The notes beneath the pieces are model-generated. The model worked only from the letters and a program-made list of their open reading frames with translations. It was not told the origin of the DNA and ran no database searches. Made by a program: the position numbers and the translations under genes. A DNA stretch of 45,512 bases from Bacteroidota bacterium (GTDB lineage: Bacteria > Bacteroidota > Bacteroidia > Flavobacteriales_D > Crocinitomicaceae). The DNA is taken from assembly GCA_024280155.1 (NCBI GenBank), contig JAJRQQ010000011.1, positions 1 to 45,512 of the forward strand, read 5' to 3'. This document shows, piece by piece, positions 27,530 to 36,140 of this stretch. The stretch's first letter is position 1. The number at the start of each line of letters is the position of its first letter.

Positions 27530-28588
27530 ATGAAGTATGTTCTATTATTGATCGTCTCTTTTCCTTTTTTATCATTTTCTCAATTACATGTTTCAAATAG
27601 TGTATTCAACGGTTATACACCAGATTCATTGGCAGCTTATCTGTTGATGAATCCTGATGATTCCGTTTTTAACACGATTTTCTATGGTGACACAAATGCT
27701 GTCGGTTATTTTAATGCTACTAATACTAATTTAGGATTGTCAAAAGGATTTTATATGTCTTCGGGGTTGATTAACGATCTAAATGAAGTGCCTTTTGGAC
27801 CAAATAATTCAGGTCATTCTTCTTTTGATAATTTAGGTAATGGTTTCTCATTTCTTAATTCCATAATATCAGCTCAAACGTATGATGCATCTGTAGTTGT
27901 AATTGATTTTATTCCAGCGAATGATTCTCTTATTTTTAATTTCATTTTTGCTTCAGAGGAATACCCTGAATCTATGTACACAAATTTTAATGATGTTTTT
28001 GCAATGTTCATAACTGGCCCTGGGTATACTGCAAATCAAAACATTGCCGTTTTACCTTCAGGAGATGCGATTACAACTAATAATATTCATCCTTCAGGGT
28101 TGAATTATGAAAATGTATATTATGGTCCTGCAAATGAAAACTACTACGAATCTGGTCCAGACAATTTAAATATTGGATTTGATGGATATTCAAAAGTGAT
28201 TAGAACTAGTAGTTTTGTTGAGATTGGTCAGGTTTATAGAATTGTATTCGCAATTGCTGATGGTGGAGATTTTTCGAGTGACTCAGGTGTGTTTATCTCA
28301 ATGTGTGAATCTTGTTCTTCTTCTACTCTTGGTGTTGAAGATGTTTCAAATGAGATAGCTTTAGATATCTATCCTAACCCTGCAACGGAAACTGTTTCTT
28401 TTGATTTTGTTGGAGGTGAAAAAGGAAAGTTACATATCATCAACTCTTATGGTAAAGAACTGAGTGAATTTGATATTTCTTCTGGTAATAACACAATCGA
28501 TGTAAGTGAATTAGAAAGTGGAACATATTTTTTTAAAATTGTAAGCAATACCTTCTCTTCCGTTAAGAAAGTCATTATTTTAGAATAA
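27530..28588 (+). CDS. Choice-of-anchor L protein with T9SS type A sorting domain
   Basis: The 352-residue protein has a signal peptide (about 1-17, FPFLSFSQ). A choice-of-anchor L domain (about 25-265) has the hallmark FIFASEEYPE and the later SDSGVFISMCESC. The C-terminal region LDIYPNPATETVSFDF (about 280-352) is a type A Type IX secretion sorting domain. It is thus expected to be translocated by the T9SS and released or anchored at the cell surface; function beyond that is unknown. It begins five bases after serS, so it could be read through from it despite no functional link. Confidence 0.9.
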   Translation: MKYVLLLIVSFPFLSFSQLHVSNSVFNGYTPDSLAAYLLMNPDDSVFNTIFYGDTNAVGYFNATNTNLGLSKGFYMSSGLINDLNEVPFGPNNSGHSSFDNLGNGFSFLNSIISAQTYDASVVVIDFIPANDSLIFNFIFASEEYPESMYTNFNDVFAMFITGPGYTANQNIAVLPSGDAITTNNIHPSGLNYENVYYGPANENYYESGPDNLNIGFDGYSKVIRTSSFVEIGQVYRIVFAIADGGDFSSDSGVFISMCESCSSSTLGVEDVSNEIALDIYPNPATETVSFDFVGGEKGKLHIINSYGKELSEFDISSGNNTIDVSELESGTYFFKIVSNTFSSVKKVIILE

Positions 28589-28639
28589 TAATCTTAATCA
28601 TTAAAAAAGGATTTTCATTTTTTTAACTATCTTCATATC

Positions 28640-29200
28640 ATGAAGATTTATTTTTTCTTTTTCTTGATGCTGTTATTCGCCTCTTGTGCTGATTTGCTAC
28701 GGCCGAAACAACTGCAGAGAATTGATGAAATTCAGTCAAATTTGATTGAGGCAAAAGAACAGTTGAATGAAATAAAGGTAGATTCGCTAGAGCATGTTTT
28801 AACGGATATGGAAACAGTTGATTTTCGAATAAAAGAATATTATTCTGGAGATACGATTTCAGTTGAATTTGCAAGTAAGTTGGCAGAATACCGAATTTTG
28901 ATTCCTGCTTTGAAAAATATTTTGAGGTCTTTGAATCAAGTTGACTCGGCAATTATAGTCAGGGAAAACCAATTGAATATTCTTAAAAATGAAATTCAAA
29001 AAAGTGCTGGCAATCGAGCGAAATATGACGAAAACATTCTTTTTGAAGCAGAAGAAGTCAATGCAATTTATGATTTTGTGAAATTTTGTGATTCTACTGC
29101 TAGCAGTTCATTGGACACATTTAATATCTTGCAACCTCAAATTGAACAATTCTCCATTCAATGTGAGGATGACTATAAAATACAACAAGAACAACAATGA
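28640..29200 (+). CDS. Putative lipoprotein, helical, function unknown
   Basis: A 186-residue protein with a lipoprotein signal, LLFASC, giving a lipidated Cys at about residue 16. The mature part is highly charged and helical, with likely coiled coil at about 25-55 and 90-125. I see no named domain. It overlaps the following TPR-protein gene by four bases (ATGA), which suggests translational coupling and a joint envelope role, for example as a partner of the TPR protein (inference). Confidence 0.75.
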   Translation: MKIYFFFFLMLLFASCADLLRPKQLQRIDEIQSNLIEAKEQLNEIKVDSLEHVLTDMETVDFRIKEYYSGDTISVEFASKLAEYRILIPALKNILRSLNQVDSAIIVRENQLNILKNEIQKSAGNRAKYDENILFEAEEVNAIYDFVKFCDSTASSSLDTFNILQPQIEQFSIQCEDDYKIQQEQQ

Positions 29201-31020
29201 GAATTCTTTTCGTTTTCATCTTTTTAATGTCGAGCGTAGCTTTTGGCCAAGACTCTGATCAAAAATTAGCACAACATTATTATAGTGCAGGTGAATTTGA
29301 TAAAGCATTGGTGTATTATGAACGATTGTACGATAAACAACCCAATAAATTTTATTTTAAACGCTACATCGATTGTTTACAAGCAACAGGAGATGATAAA
29401 ACAACAGAGAAATTATTAAAAAAAGCGGCATCAAGAAATCGATACGATAATGAATATGCGATTATGTTAGCGCAATTCTATGAAGACCATGATGAGGTTG
29501 AAAAGGCAAATAAAATTTACGAGCAACTCATTGAAGATTTACCTCCATCTTCAGGCAATGTGATTCAGTTATACAATGCATTCAAGTCTCAAGGAAAAAC
29601 AGAAATGTCCTACAAAACTCTTGTCAGAGGAAGGAAATTACTCAAAAAATCGTATCCTCTTAATTTTCAGTTTGCAGAATATTATGGTTCCGTTGGGGAA
29701 ACAGAAAAAATGATGGAGGAGTATTTGGATATGATTGATTATCATCCTTCTTATCTGAGCAGTATTCAGCGTATTCTCTCTTCTCGAATTGATTTTTCAA
29801 AGGAAGACTCAGAAGAGTATGAAATTCTAAAGAACGCCTTAATCACACGTACGCAAAAAAATCCAGATGATATTTATTATGCTGAAATGTTAACATGGCT
29901 TTTTACGCAACGGAAGAATTTTCCAGCGGCATTCACTCACGTAAAAGCCATCGATAAACGTTCCAAATCGAATGGTCGAATGGTTTACGAATTTGGGGAT
30001 GTTTGCATTGAGAATAACGATTTTAGAACAGCAAGAAAAGCTTTCAAATATGTGATAGACCTTGGTGAAGATAATCGATATTACATGTATGCGTTGAATG
30101 CTCTATTGAATGTTAATTTTCTGGAAGTTACAACAAAAAGAGATTTCTCTCAGTTGGAATTGGATGAAATTTGTTCTGATTATCAAGAAGTATTAGAAAA
30201 ATATGGTAAAAATCGCTCTACTTTTCCTTTGATTATTGAATTAGCGCATATTAAAGCGTTTTATGCGAATAAAAGTGAGGAGGCAATTGCCTTGTTGAAT
30301 GAATCTTTGACTATTTCAAGCTTAACAGACATGGAGCGCGCAGAATTAAAAATGGAATTGGCAGATATTAATGTTTTGCACGGAGATATATGGGAAGCTT
30401 CCTTATTGTATATGCAAATTGATAATGATTTTAAATTTGAATCCATTGGACACGAAGCAAAATTTAAAAATGCCCGTATCTTTTATTACGATGGAGAATT
30501 TGAATTTGCTCAATCTCAATTAGATGTCCTAAAACAATCGACTTCTAAACTCATTGCTAATGACGCGATTCAGTTATCTTTACTGATTACGGATAATTTA
30601 GGTTTGGATAGCAATTACACTGCGATGTATTGGTTTGCAACGGCTGACTTGCTCATTGAGCAACATCAATATGAGAAAGCATATCTTTATTTTGATAGTA
30701 TCACAACGGAGTTTCCTGAGAGTGGATTGGGCGATGAGATTCTTTATAAGAAAGGACATTCTCTTGAATTACGCGGAAAATGGAAAGAAGCAATTTCTAC
30801 TTATGAAAAGTTGTTAGAATACTACGATACAGATATTCTTGCCGATGATGCTTTGTTTAGAATTGGTGACATCTATCAAAATCACTTGTTTGACGAAGAC
30901 AAAGCTGCGTCTTATTATCGAAGAATCTTATTTGATTATAAAGGAAGTTTGTATACCATCGAAGCTCGAAAAAGATTTAGAGAAATTCGTTCGGAATCTG
31001 ATAATGAAGGAGATTTGTAA
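29197..31020 (+). CDS. Exported TPR-repeat protein
   Basis: The 607-residue product has a signal peptide (about 1-18, SSVAFGQ). Helical TPR-type repeats run nearly to the end: YYSAGEFDKALVYYERLYDK near the N terminus and WKEAISTYEKLLEYY, then DKAASYYRRILFDYKGS, near the C terminus. The last repeats resemble those of outer-membrane assembly and cell-division coordinators such as BamD/CpoB, but no specific family call is safe. It is coupled to the preceding lipoprotein. The frameshifted msrA follows 49 bases downstream. Confidence 0.85.
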   Translation: MRILFVFIFLMSSVAFGQDSDQKLAQHYYSAGEFDKALVYYERLYDKQPNKFYFKRYIDCLQATGDDKTTEKLLKKAASRNRYDNEYAIMLAQFYEDHDEVEKANKIYEQLIEDLPPSSGNVIQLYNAFKSQGKTEMSYKTLVRGRKLLKKSYPLNFQFAEYYGSVGETEKMMEEYLDMIDYHPSYLSSIQRILSSRIDFSKEDSEEYEILKNALITRTQKNPDDIYYAEMLTWLFTQRKNFPAAFTHVKAIDKRSKSNGRMVYEFGDVCIENNDFRTARKAFKYVIDLGEDNRYYMYALNALLNVNFLEVTTKRDFSQLELDEICSDYQEVLEKYGKNRSTFPLIIELAHIKAFYANKSEEAIALLNESLTISSLTDMERAELKMELADINVLHGDIWEASLLYMQIDNDFKFESIGHEAKFKNARIFYYDGEFEFAQSQLDVLKQSTSKLIANDAIQLSLLITDNLGLDSNYTAMYWFATADLLIEQHQYEKAYLYFDSITTEFPESGLGDEILYKKGHSLELRGKWKEAISTYEKLLEYYDTDILADDALFRIGDIYQNHLFDEDKAASYYRRILFDYKGSLYTIEARKRFREIRSESDNEGDL

Positions 31021-31069
31021 GTTTTACTTATTTATTTCGTTCTTAATAAGAAGAATTAAGCATCCTTTT

Positions 31070-31695
31070 ATGAGAAATATATTAGCCATTGTATTGACCT
31101 TTATTGTGTTTTTATCTTGTTCAAATCAAGAGACGGAATCCTTGCAGAAAGAGAGTCCAGCACCTGCGAATTTTAAAACAGCTTATTTTGCTGCAGGATG
31201 TTTTGGTGTGTTGAAGCTATTTTTGAGTCGGTCAAAGGAGTGGGCGAAGCAATTCCTGGATACTCAGGAGGTGTAGTGAAAAATCCAACTTATGAGCAAA
31301 TTTGTACAGGTCGTTTGCAGCATGCAGAATCGGTAAAAGTAGTTTATAATCCTTCAGTCGTTAGTTATGCAACACTTGTAGATGTGTTTTTTAATTCGCA
31401 CGATCCTTCAACGTTAAATCAACAAGGGCCAGATAAAGGACCTCAATATCGTTCGATTGCGTTTTATCAGGCAGAAAGTGAGAAAAAAACGATTGAATCA
31501 AAGATTGCACAATTAAAAAAAGAAAGAATCTATCCTAGAATTACAACAGAAGTGAAGAAGTTTGTTGTCTTTTATGAAGCTGAAGCATATCATCAGAATT
31601 ATGAACGAAATCATCCAGATAACGGATATGTACAGGCAGTTTCATTGCCAAGATTAAATGCTTTTAAACAAAAAATGCCTGAAGTGTTAAAATAA
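31070..31695 (+). pseudogene. msrA: Peptide methionine sulfoxide reductase MsrA, frameshifted
   Basis: From ATG 31070 the frame encodes a lipoprotein signal (IVFLSCSNQ) and the start of MsrA, YFAAGCF, then shifts out of frame and stops at 31276. The +1-base frame continues the enzyme: FWCVEAIFESVKGV, PGYSGG, HAESVKVVYNP, DKGPQYRSIAFY and EAYHQNYERNHP, ending at 31695. The break lies in the catalytic motif GCFWC at a run of four T (31201-31204); five T would restore a complete lipid-anchored MsrA of about 208 residues. As given, the first frame keeps the catalytic Cys but loses the rest, and the second lacks it. It would reduce Met-S-sulfoxide in envelope proteins if intact. Real mutation versus base-call error cannot be decided here. 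Confidence 0.85.
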
Positions 31696-31999
31696 CTTCA
31701 AGCATTTATGGATAATGTTTTTGTGAACTTCCTAGTTCCCGTTATCGTTAAATATCCAGTTTCTTTGTGATGTTTTGTGTAATTTTATTTTCATAATTGC
31801 AGAATTAAGTGATTTGTTTCTACTAAATTACAACCTTATCTTGGTTTTTTTTTGAAAAACTACTAAACAGAAGCTTGGATTTAGTGAAGTGTTAATAAAA
31901 GCTAATTAACGGTAGTTTTTTTAATTTTAAATCTTTTAAGAAAAGATACCGATTAAATTTAATATTGTATATTGATAAAGAAATAATAAACCAGAATTT
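31696..31999. other. Intergenic region before the LytTR regulator gene
   Basis: Very AT-rich, with no ORF, RNA gene or exact TAnnTTTG promoter. A weak inverted repeat TGAAGT/ACTTCA (about 31681-31701) spans the end of msrA without a T-run, so it is a poor terminator. TATATTGA near 31967 is a one-off approximation to a -7 element upstream of the regulator gene. Confidence 0.4.
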
Positions 32000-32776
32000 A
32001 TGAAACTAAGAGCTTTAATTGTAGATGACGAAGAATTTGCCCGAAAAAACCTAAGTATATTACTGAATGATTTTTGCCCTGAAATTGAAGTAATTGGAGA
32101 GGCATCTGGTAACACTGATGCAAAAAAAATCATTGAAACAGAACATCCCGATGTTATTTTTTTAGACATTCGAATGCCTTCTGGAGCAGAAGGTTTTGAG
32201 CTCTTAAATGAAGTTGAAAATAAAGATTTCTTAGTTGTTGTTGTGACTGCTTTTAAAGATTATGCTATCCGTGCTTTTAATGCGAGTGCAGTTTATTATT
32301 TATTGAAACCGATAGATATCGATGAATTGAAATTATCGGTGCAAAAGCTAATCGAAACAAAATCAAAGTACACGGACAATCCAGAATCATTTACAGCTTA
32401 TTTCGACTCTTTAAAAGATTTATCTTCTAACTTATTGAAAAATAAAGTAAGTTCTAGAATTGCAATTAGTCACACAAAAGGTTTGAAAATTATCGAAGAT
32501 GATGATATTACTCATCTTGAGGCAAGTGGGAACTGTACAACGATATACTTCAAAGATGGTTCACGTTATCTAGATACAAGAACACTAAAAGTATATGAAA
32601 ACATTTTAAATCCAGATAAATTTGCTCGTGTGCATAAATCACATATCATTAATTTAGATATTTTGAAAGAATATGTGAACGAGGATGGTCATACCGCTGT
32701 TTTAGAAGGTAATATTAGAGTGCCTGTTGCTCGCAATAGAGTAACTGAGTTTGTTCGAATGTTAAAAGGAAAGTAA
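32000..32776 (+). CDS. LytTR-family response regulator
   Basis: The 258-residue protein has a receiver domain (about 3-120) with acidic pocket DDEE (9-12), phosphoacceptor Asp56 in IFLDIRMP, Thr83 and Lys103 (LLKP). A LytTR DNA-binding domain follows (about 150-255), with ISHTKGLKIIEDDDITHLEA and FARVHKSHIINLD. Such regulators bind paired promoter repeats when phosphorylated. The stop directly abuts the kinase gene, forming a LytS/LytR-type pair, so the kinase is its likely phosphodonor. The target genes are not known from the sequence. Confidence 0.95.
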   Translation: MKLRALIVDDEEFARKNLSILLNDFCPEIEVIGEASGNTDAKKIIETEHPDVIFLDIRMPSGAEGFELLNEVENKDFLVVVVTAFKDYAIRAFNASAVYYLLKPIDIDELKLSVQKLIETKSKYTDNPESFTAYFDSLKDLSSNLLKNKVSSRIAISHTKGLKIIEDDDITHLEASGNCTTIYFKDGSRYLDTRTLKVYENILNPDKFARVHKSHIINLDILKEYVNEDGHTAVLEGNIRVPVARNRVTEFVRMLKGK

Positions 32777-34015
32777 ATGACTCGGATTTCGATTCTATTT
32801 ATTCTGTTTTGTTTTCCTTTTGTTCTTTTTGGGCAGAAATATTCTTTTGTAACCTATTCTACCGAAAAAGGATTGCCGCAATCTCAAGTGACCTCAATCA
32901 ATCAAGATAATGAAGGTTATCTTTGGGTGAGTACATTGGGTGGTTTAGCAAAATTCAATGGCCGAGATTTTTTTTCCGTCTCAACTTCTGATGGATTACT
33001 AAATAACCGGATTAAATCAATCGATTTTTATAAGGATACGATTTGGATAGGTCATGATGGTGGGATATCTTCAATCAGAAATAATCAGATAAATTCAATT
33101 GCGTTCTCTGGAAATGGGAATGACCAATCAAGAAATGTTTCTAAAGTCATCGGATTTAAGGATGATATTTATGTATGTTCAAATGGTGGAGGACTCTATA
33201 AAAGAATCGGAAAGGAATTGGTGAAGGTGCCGTTGAGTGAGTCGGATTTTGAAAGAATTCGTTCTGCTGTAGTGTATGAAAATGAACTTTATTTAGCCAC
33301 TCGAGGTGGAATTTTAGTTTCAAATGATGGGATAAATTTTAGACGGTTAGAAAATTATGGAGAAATTAGTTATTCCGGTATTTTTCTTCGGGGAGATAAA
33401 ATGGTTTTTTCAAGTTATTCTAATGGAATTGCCATTAGAGATCTAAAAACGAAAACGACTCGAAAGATATCAGGTGATGATTTAAAATACAGTATTTACA
33501 ACTGCTATATTGATAAAAAAGGGAAAATTTGGTTAAGTACGTTGAATGGAATCGTTGCTGTAGATAATGATTTTTCAATCACTTTTTTAGATGATTCTAA
33601 TGGTCTTCCTGTTAATATGATTAGTTGTTATTTTAATGATTCTGAAGGTAATTTTTGGATAGGTTCTCAAGGGAAAGGTATTTTTAGATATCCTGGGATG
33701 AATTTTAAATATTTTGACCAATCCACTGGTTTTCCATCAGATCTAATAGTTACAGGGTTTCAAACTCAAAAAGGAGACTACTATTTTGGGACTTTTGATA
33801 AAGGGATTATTAAAAAGGAGAAAAATGGAAAGATTAAAATTGTGAATTCTCAGGAAGAAACAATATGGTCTTCGGTTTCTGGAGTGAATAATAAAATGTG
33901 GTTCGGCTCAGGGAGTTCTTTGATTGAAATGGATGAGGATGAGAACATGTCTTATCACTACATGGACAGCAATCCCTCTATTCCTGGAACAAAATTACGG
34001 CTTTGTATAAAATAA
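32777..34015 (+). CDS. Propeller histidine kinase, N-terminal part (frame broken)
   Basis: This 412-residue frame is the sensor part of a two-component kinase. A signal peptide (about 1-19, PFVLFGQ) precedes beta-propeller repeats of the two-component regulator propeller type, for example NEGYLWVSTLGGLAKFNGRD, KIWLSTLNGIVAV and NFWIGSQGKGIFRY. The frame stops early after PGTKLRLCIK. The next frame continues the propeller without loss (ITALYKINDQSMLVGGNYG). The break maps to a run of four A at 33991-33994; one more A would fuse both frames into a kinase of about 985 residues. The gene follows the regulator gene with no gap. Confidence 0.85.
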   Translation: MTRISILFILFCFPFVLFGQKYSFVTYSTEKGLPQSQVTSINQDNEGYLWVSTLGGLAKFNGRDFFSVSTSDGLLNNRIKSIDFYKDTIWIGHDGGISSIRNNQINSIAFSGNGNDQSRNVSKVIGFKDDIYVCSNGGGLYKRIGKELVKVPLSESDFERIRSAVVYENELYLATRGGILVSNDGINFRRLENYGEISYSGIFLRGDKMVFSSYSNGIAIRDLKTKTTRKISGDDLKYSIYNCYIDKKGKIWLSTLNGIVAVDNDFSITFLDDSNGLPVNMISCYFNDSEGNFWIGSQGKGIFRYPGMNFKYFDQSTGFPSDLIVTGFQTQKGDYYFGTFDKGIIKKEKNGKIKIVNSQEETIWSSVSGVNNKMWFGSGSSLIEMDEDENMSYHYMDSNPSIPGTKLRLCIK

Positions 34016-35733
34016 ATGACCAATCGATGCTTGTTGGTGGTAATTATGGTGTTTCTCTCTATGAGAATGGTGTCTTTAAAAGATTAGGGGTTGTAAATGG
34101 TGAAATACAAGAAATTGGGACTGTTCGTGATTTTGAAATCGTAAATGATTCGATTTATGTAGTGACAAATCTCGGAATAATGATTTTTAGAAATGATAAT
34201 TTTGTCAATTTGAAAGAGAAAAGTGAACTCGTCTATTGTGTTGAAAAAAGTGAAGACGGTACGATTTATTATGGTGCTGAGGAAGGATTGTTTTCCTATA
34301 AAAATGGCAAGTTTAAGCAAGTTGAAATTTTAAGAGACCCTGCCTCAAATTACATCGATTTCTTAAACTATAAAGATGGGGAGTTGTATGTCGGAACAAA
34401 TAATGGTTTGTTTATCTTATCGGATTTAACCAGTAATGAAATAAAAATCAATCGATTTGGGATAGAACAAGGAGTGATTGATTTAGAGACCAATCTGAAT
34501 TCTGGATTCTTCGATAATGAGGGTGTCTTTTGGTTTGGAACTTCTTCAGGGTTGATGTGTTATCAAAAAGTGGAGAGTAATAAGAAAAGTGTTCAACCCA
34601 AAGTTGTACTGAAATCAATTTTAATCAATTATGAACCTTTTGAGTATTCTCAGTACAGTTCGTCAACTTCAAACGATGTATTGCCCGTCGACCTCTCTCT
34701 CCCTTACAATAAAAACAATATCATTTTTGAAATTGATGGAGTTTTGTTGCAAAATTCAGAAGATTTAAAATTTCAATTTTGGATTGAAGGTTTGAGAGAT
34801 ACTTGGTCTGCCTTGAGTTCAAATTCAATCATTTCTTTCTCAAACTTACCTGCCGGAGATTATATATTACATCTGCGTTCGGTTGATGTGGAAATGAACA
34901 TTTCAGATGAACTGATTTTTCCTTTCACAATTAAAAATGCTTTCTATAAAACATGGTGGTTCTACATTTTGGCTTCTCTTTGTATAATCGGTATTTTCTT
35001 TGTCTTTTTCCGTTATAGATTAAAACGGATTGAAGAAATCAGTGAGAAAGAAAAATTAACTTTCAAAACTCGACTATTGACATTAGAACAACAGTCTATG
35101 AACGCTAGTATGAATAGACACTTCATCTTCAATTCTTTAAATTCTATTCAGTACTTTATCAATACGCAAGACAGATTGTCTGCAAATAAATATTTAACAA
35201 ACTTCGCTAAGTTAATTCGTAAAAATTTAGATTCTGCTACAAGCCCTGAAAATATGATCTCTTTGGAAGATGAAATTGAAAGGATTGAGTTGTACTTGTC
35301 GCTTGAATCGATGCGTTTTAAAGATCGGTTTGAGTATAATATTGACGTGAGGAATATTGATGTAGAGTCTGTTTTTATTCCTGCTATGATTATGCAGCCT
35401 TTTATTGAGAACAGTATCATTCACGGAATTTTACCAAACGAAACTAAAAAAGGGAAAATTGAAATAGTCATTGAAATCATCAATAATTTTCTTGAAATCT
35501 CTATAGAGGGCAATGGGGTTGGAATTGAAAAAAGTATGTCTGCTAAAAATAAAATAAATGGCGATCATAAATCACAAGGAATGGAAATCACCTCTAAACG
35601 GATTGAATTGATACAAAAAATTTCGGAAAGTAATATTTCACTCGTTGGCCCTTTTGAAGTGCGTGATAGTAACCGTTCAATCAAAGGAACCAAGGTTTTA
35701 CTCAAAATACCCTATGAAAATTTGGTAGATTAG
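34003..35733 (+). CDS. Propeller histidine kinase, C-terminal part (frame broken)
   Basis: The 576-residue frame (TTG at 34003; first ATG at 34027) holds the rest of the propeller (about 1-190), a Y_Y_Y domain (about 215-305), one transmembrane segment (WWFYILASLCIIGIFFVFF), a short coiled coil, and a LytS-type His_kinase domain. The phosphoacceptor His is in NRHFIFNSLNSIQYF. The N box is QPFIENSIIHGI. The G1 motif reads IEGNGVGI where DxGxG is expected, so the adenine-contacting Asp is Gly. On its own this half lacks a signal peptide and would not be exported correctly. The loss of the Asp together with the frame break hints that the gene may really be decaying. Confidence 0.85.
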   Translation: MYKINDQSMLVGGNYGVSLYENGVFKRLGVVNGEIQEIGTVRDFEIVNDSIYVVTNLGIMIFRNDNFVNLKEKSELVYCVEKSEDGTIYYGAEEGLFSYKNGKFKQVEILRDPASNYIDFLNYKDGELYVGTNNGLFILSDLTSNEIKINRFGIEQGVIDLETNLNSGFFDNEGVFWFGTSSGLMCYQKVESNKKSVQPKVVLKSILINYEPFEYSQYSSSTSNDVLPVDLSLPYNKNNIIFEIDGVLLQNSEDLKFQFWIEGLRDTWSALSSNSIISFSNLPAGDYILHLRSVDVEMNISDELIFPFTIKNAFYKTWWFYILASLCIIGIFFVFFRYRLKRIEEISEKEKLTFKTRLLTLEQQSMNASMNRHFIFNSLNSIQYFINTQDRLSANKYLTNFAKLIRKNLDSATSPENMISLEDEIERIELYLSLESMRFKDRFEYNIDVRNIDVESVFIPAMIMQPFIENSIIHGILPNETKKGKIEIVIEIINNFLEISIEGNGVGIEKSMSAKNKINGDHKSQGMEITSKRIELIQKISESNISLVGPFEVRDSNRSIKGTKVLLKIPYENLVD

Positions 35734-35752
35734 AAGAGATAATGTATATTTG
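35721..35752 (+). promoter_or_regulatory. Promoter of the small acidic lipoprotein gene
   Basis: TTTG (35721-35724), a 20-base spacer and TATATTTG (35745-35752) match the Bacteroidota -33/-7 pattern. It overlaps the 3' end of the kinase gene. The lipoprotein ATG at 35760 lies seven bases after the -7 element, so the mRNA would have almost no leader. Confidence 0.6.
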
Positions 35753-35759
35753 TTTAAGA

Positions 35760-35990
35760 ATGAAGAAAGTAATCTACATATCAATACTTATTTTAACCTT
35801 GGGTTTTGTCTCTTGTACTAAGCAAGATATTCAACCAATTAATCAAGTAGAACAAGATGTTCCTACTTGGGAGAAAGGATTAACTCCGACGACAATTACA
35901 GGTGATAGTGATGTAGTTGATGATGGTTCAGATGACGACGGAATTGTTGATCCAAATTATGATCCTGACGGAAAATCAAAAAGAAATTAA
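35760..35990 (+). CDS. Tiny acidic lipoprotein
   Basis: The 76-residue product starts MKKVIYISILILTLGFVSC, a good lipoprotein signal with the lipidated Cys at 19. The mature 58 residues are strongly acidic (DSDVVDDGSDDDGIVDPNYD), which may bind divalent cations, and end in a basic KSKRN. I prefer 35760 over the in-frame ATG at 35742, because the signal peptide then starts with MKK and the earlier ATG overlaps the predicted promoter. It has its own promoter and terminator, so it is a separate transcription unit. No family is recognised. Confidence 0.7.
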   Translation: MKKVIYISILILTLGFVSCTKQDIQPINQVEQDVPTWEKGLTPTTITGDSDVVDDGSDDDGIVDPNYDPDGKSKRN

Positions 35991-36011
35991 ATTTTAAAAG
36001 ATAAATAAATA

Positions 36012-36036
36012 GCTCGTTTTTAACGGGCTTTTTTTA
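36012..36036 (+). terminator. Intrinsic terminator after the acidic lipoprotein gene
   Basis: The stem GCTCGTT (36012-36018) pairs with AACGGGC (36022-36028, one G-T pair) around a short loop and is followed by a run of T to about 36035. It begins 22 bases after the lipoprotein stop. Confidence 0.8.
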
Positions 36037-36140
36037 TGTCCGATAAATAAATAAAAGATACACTTCAAATCTTTGTGGAATATCGCTTTAATACTCTTCG
36101 TATATTCGTTTTGTTGAACTCCTACTAAATATTTATATAC

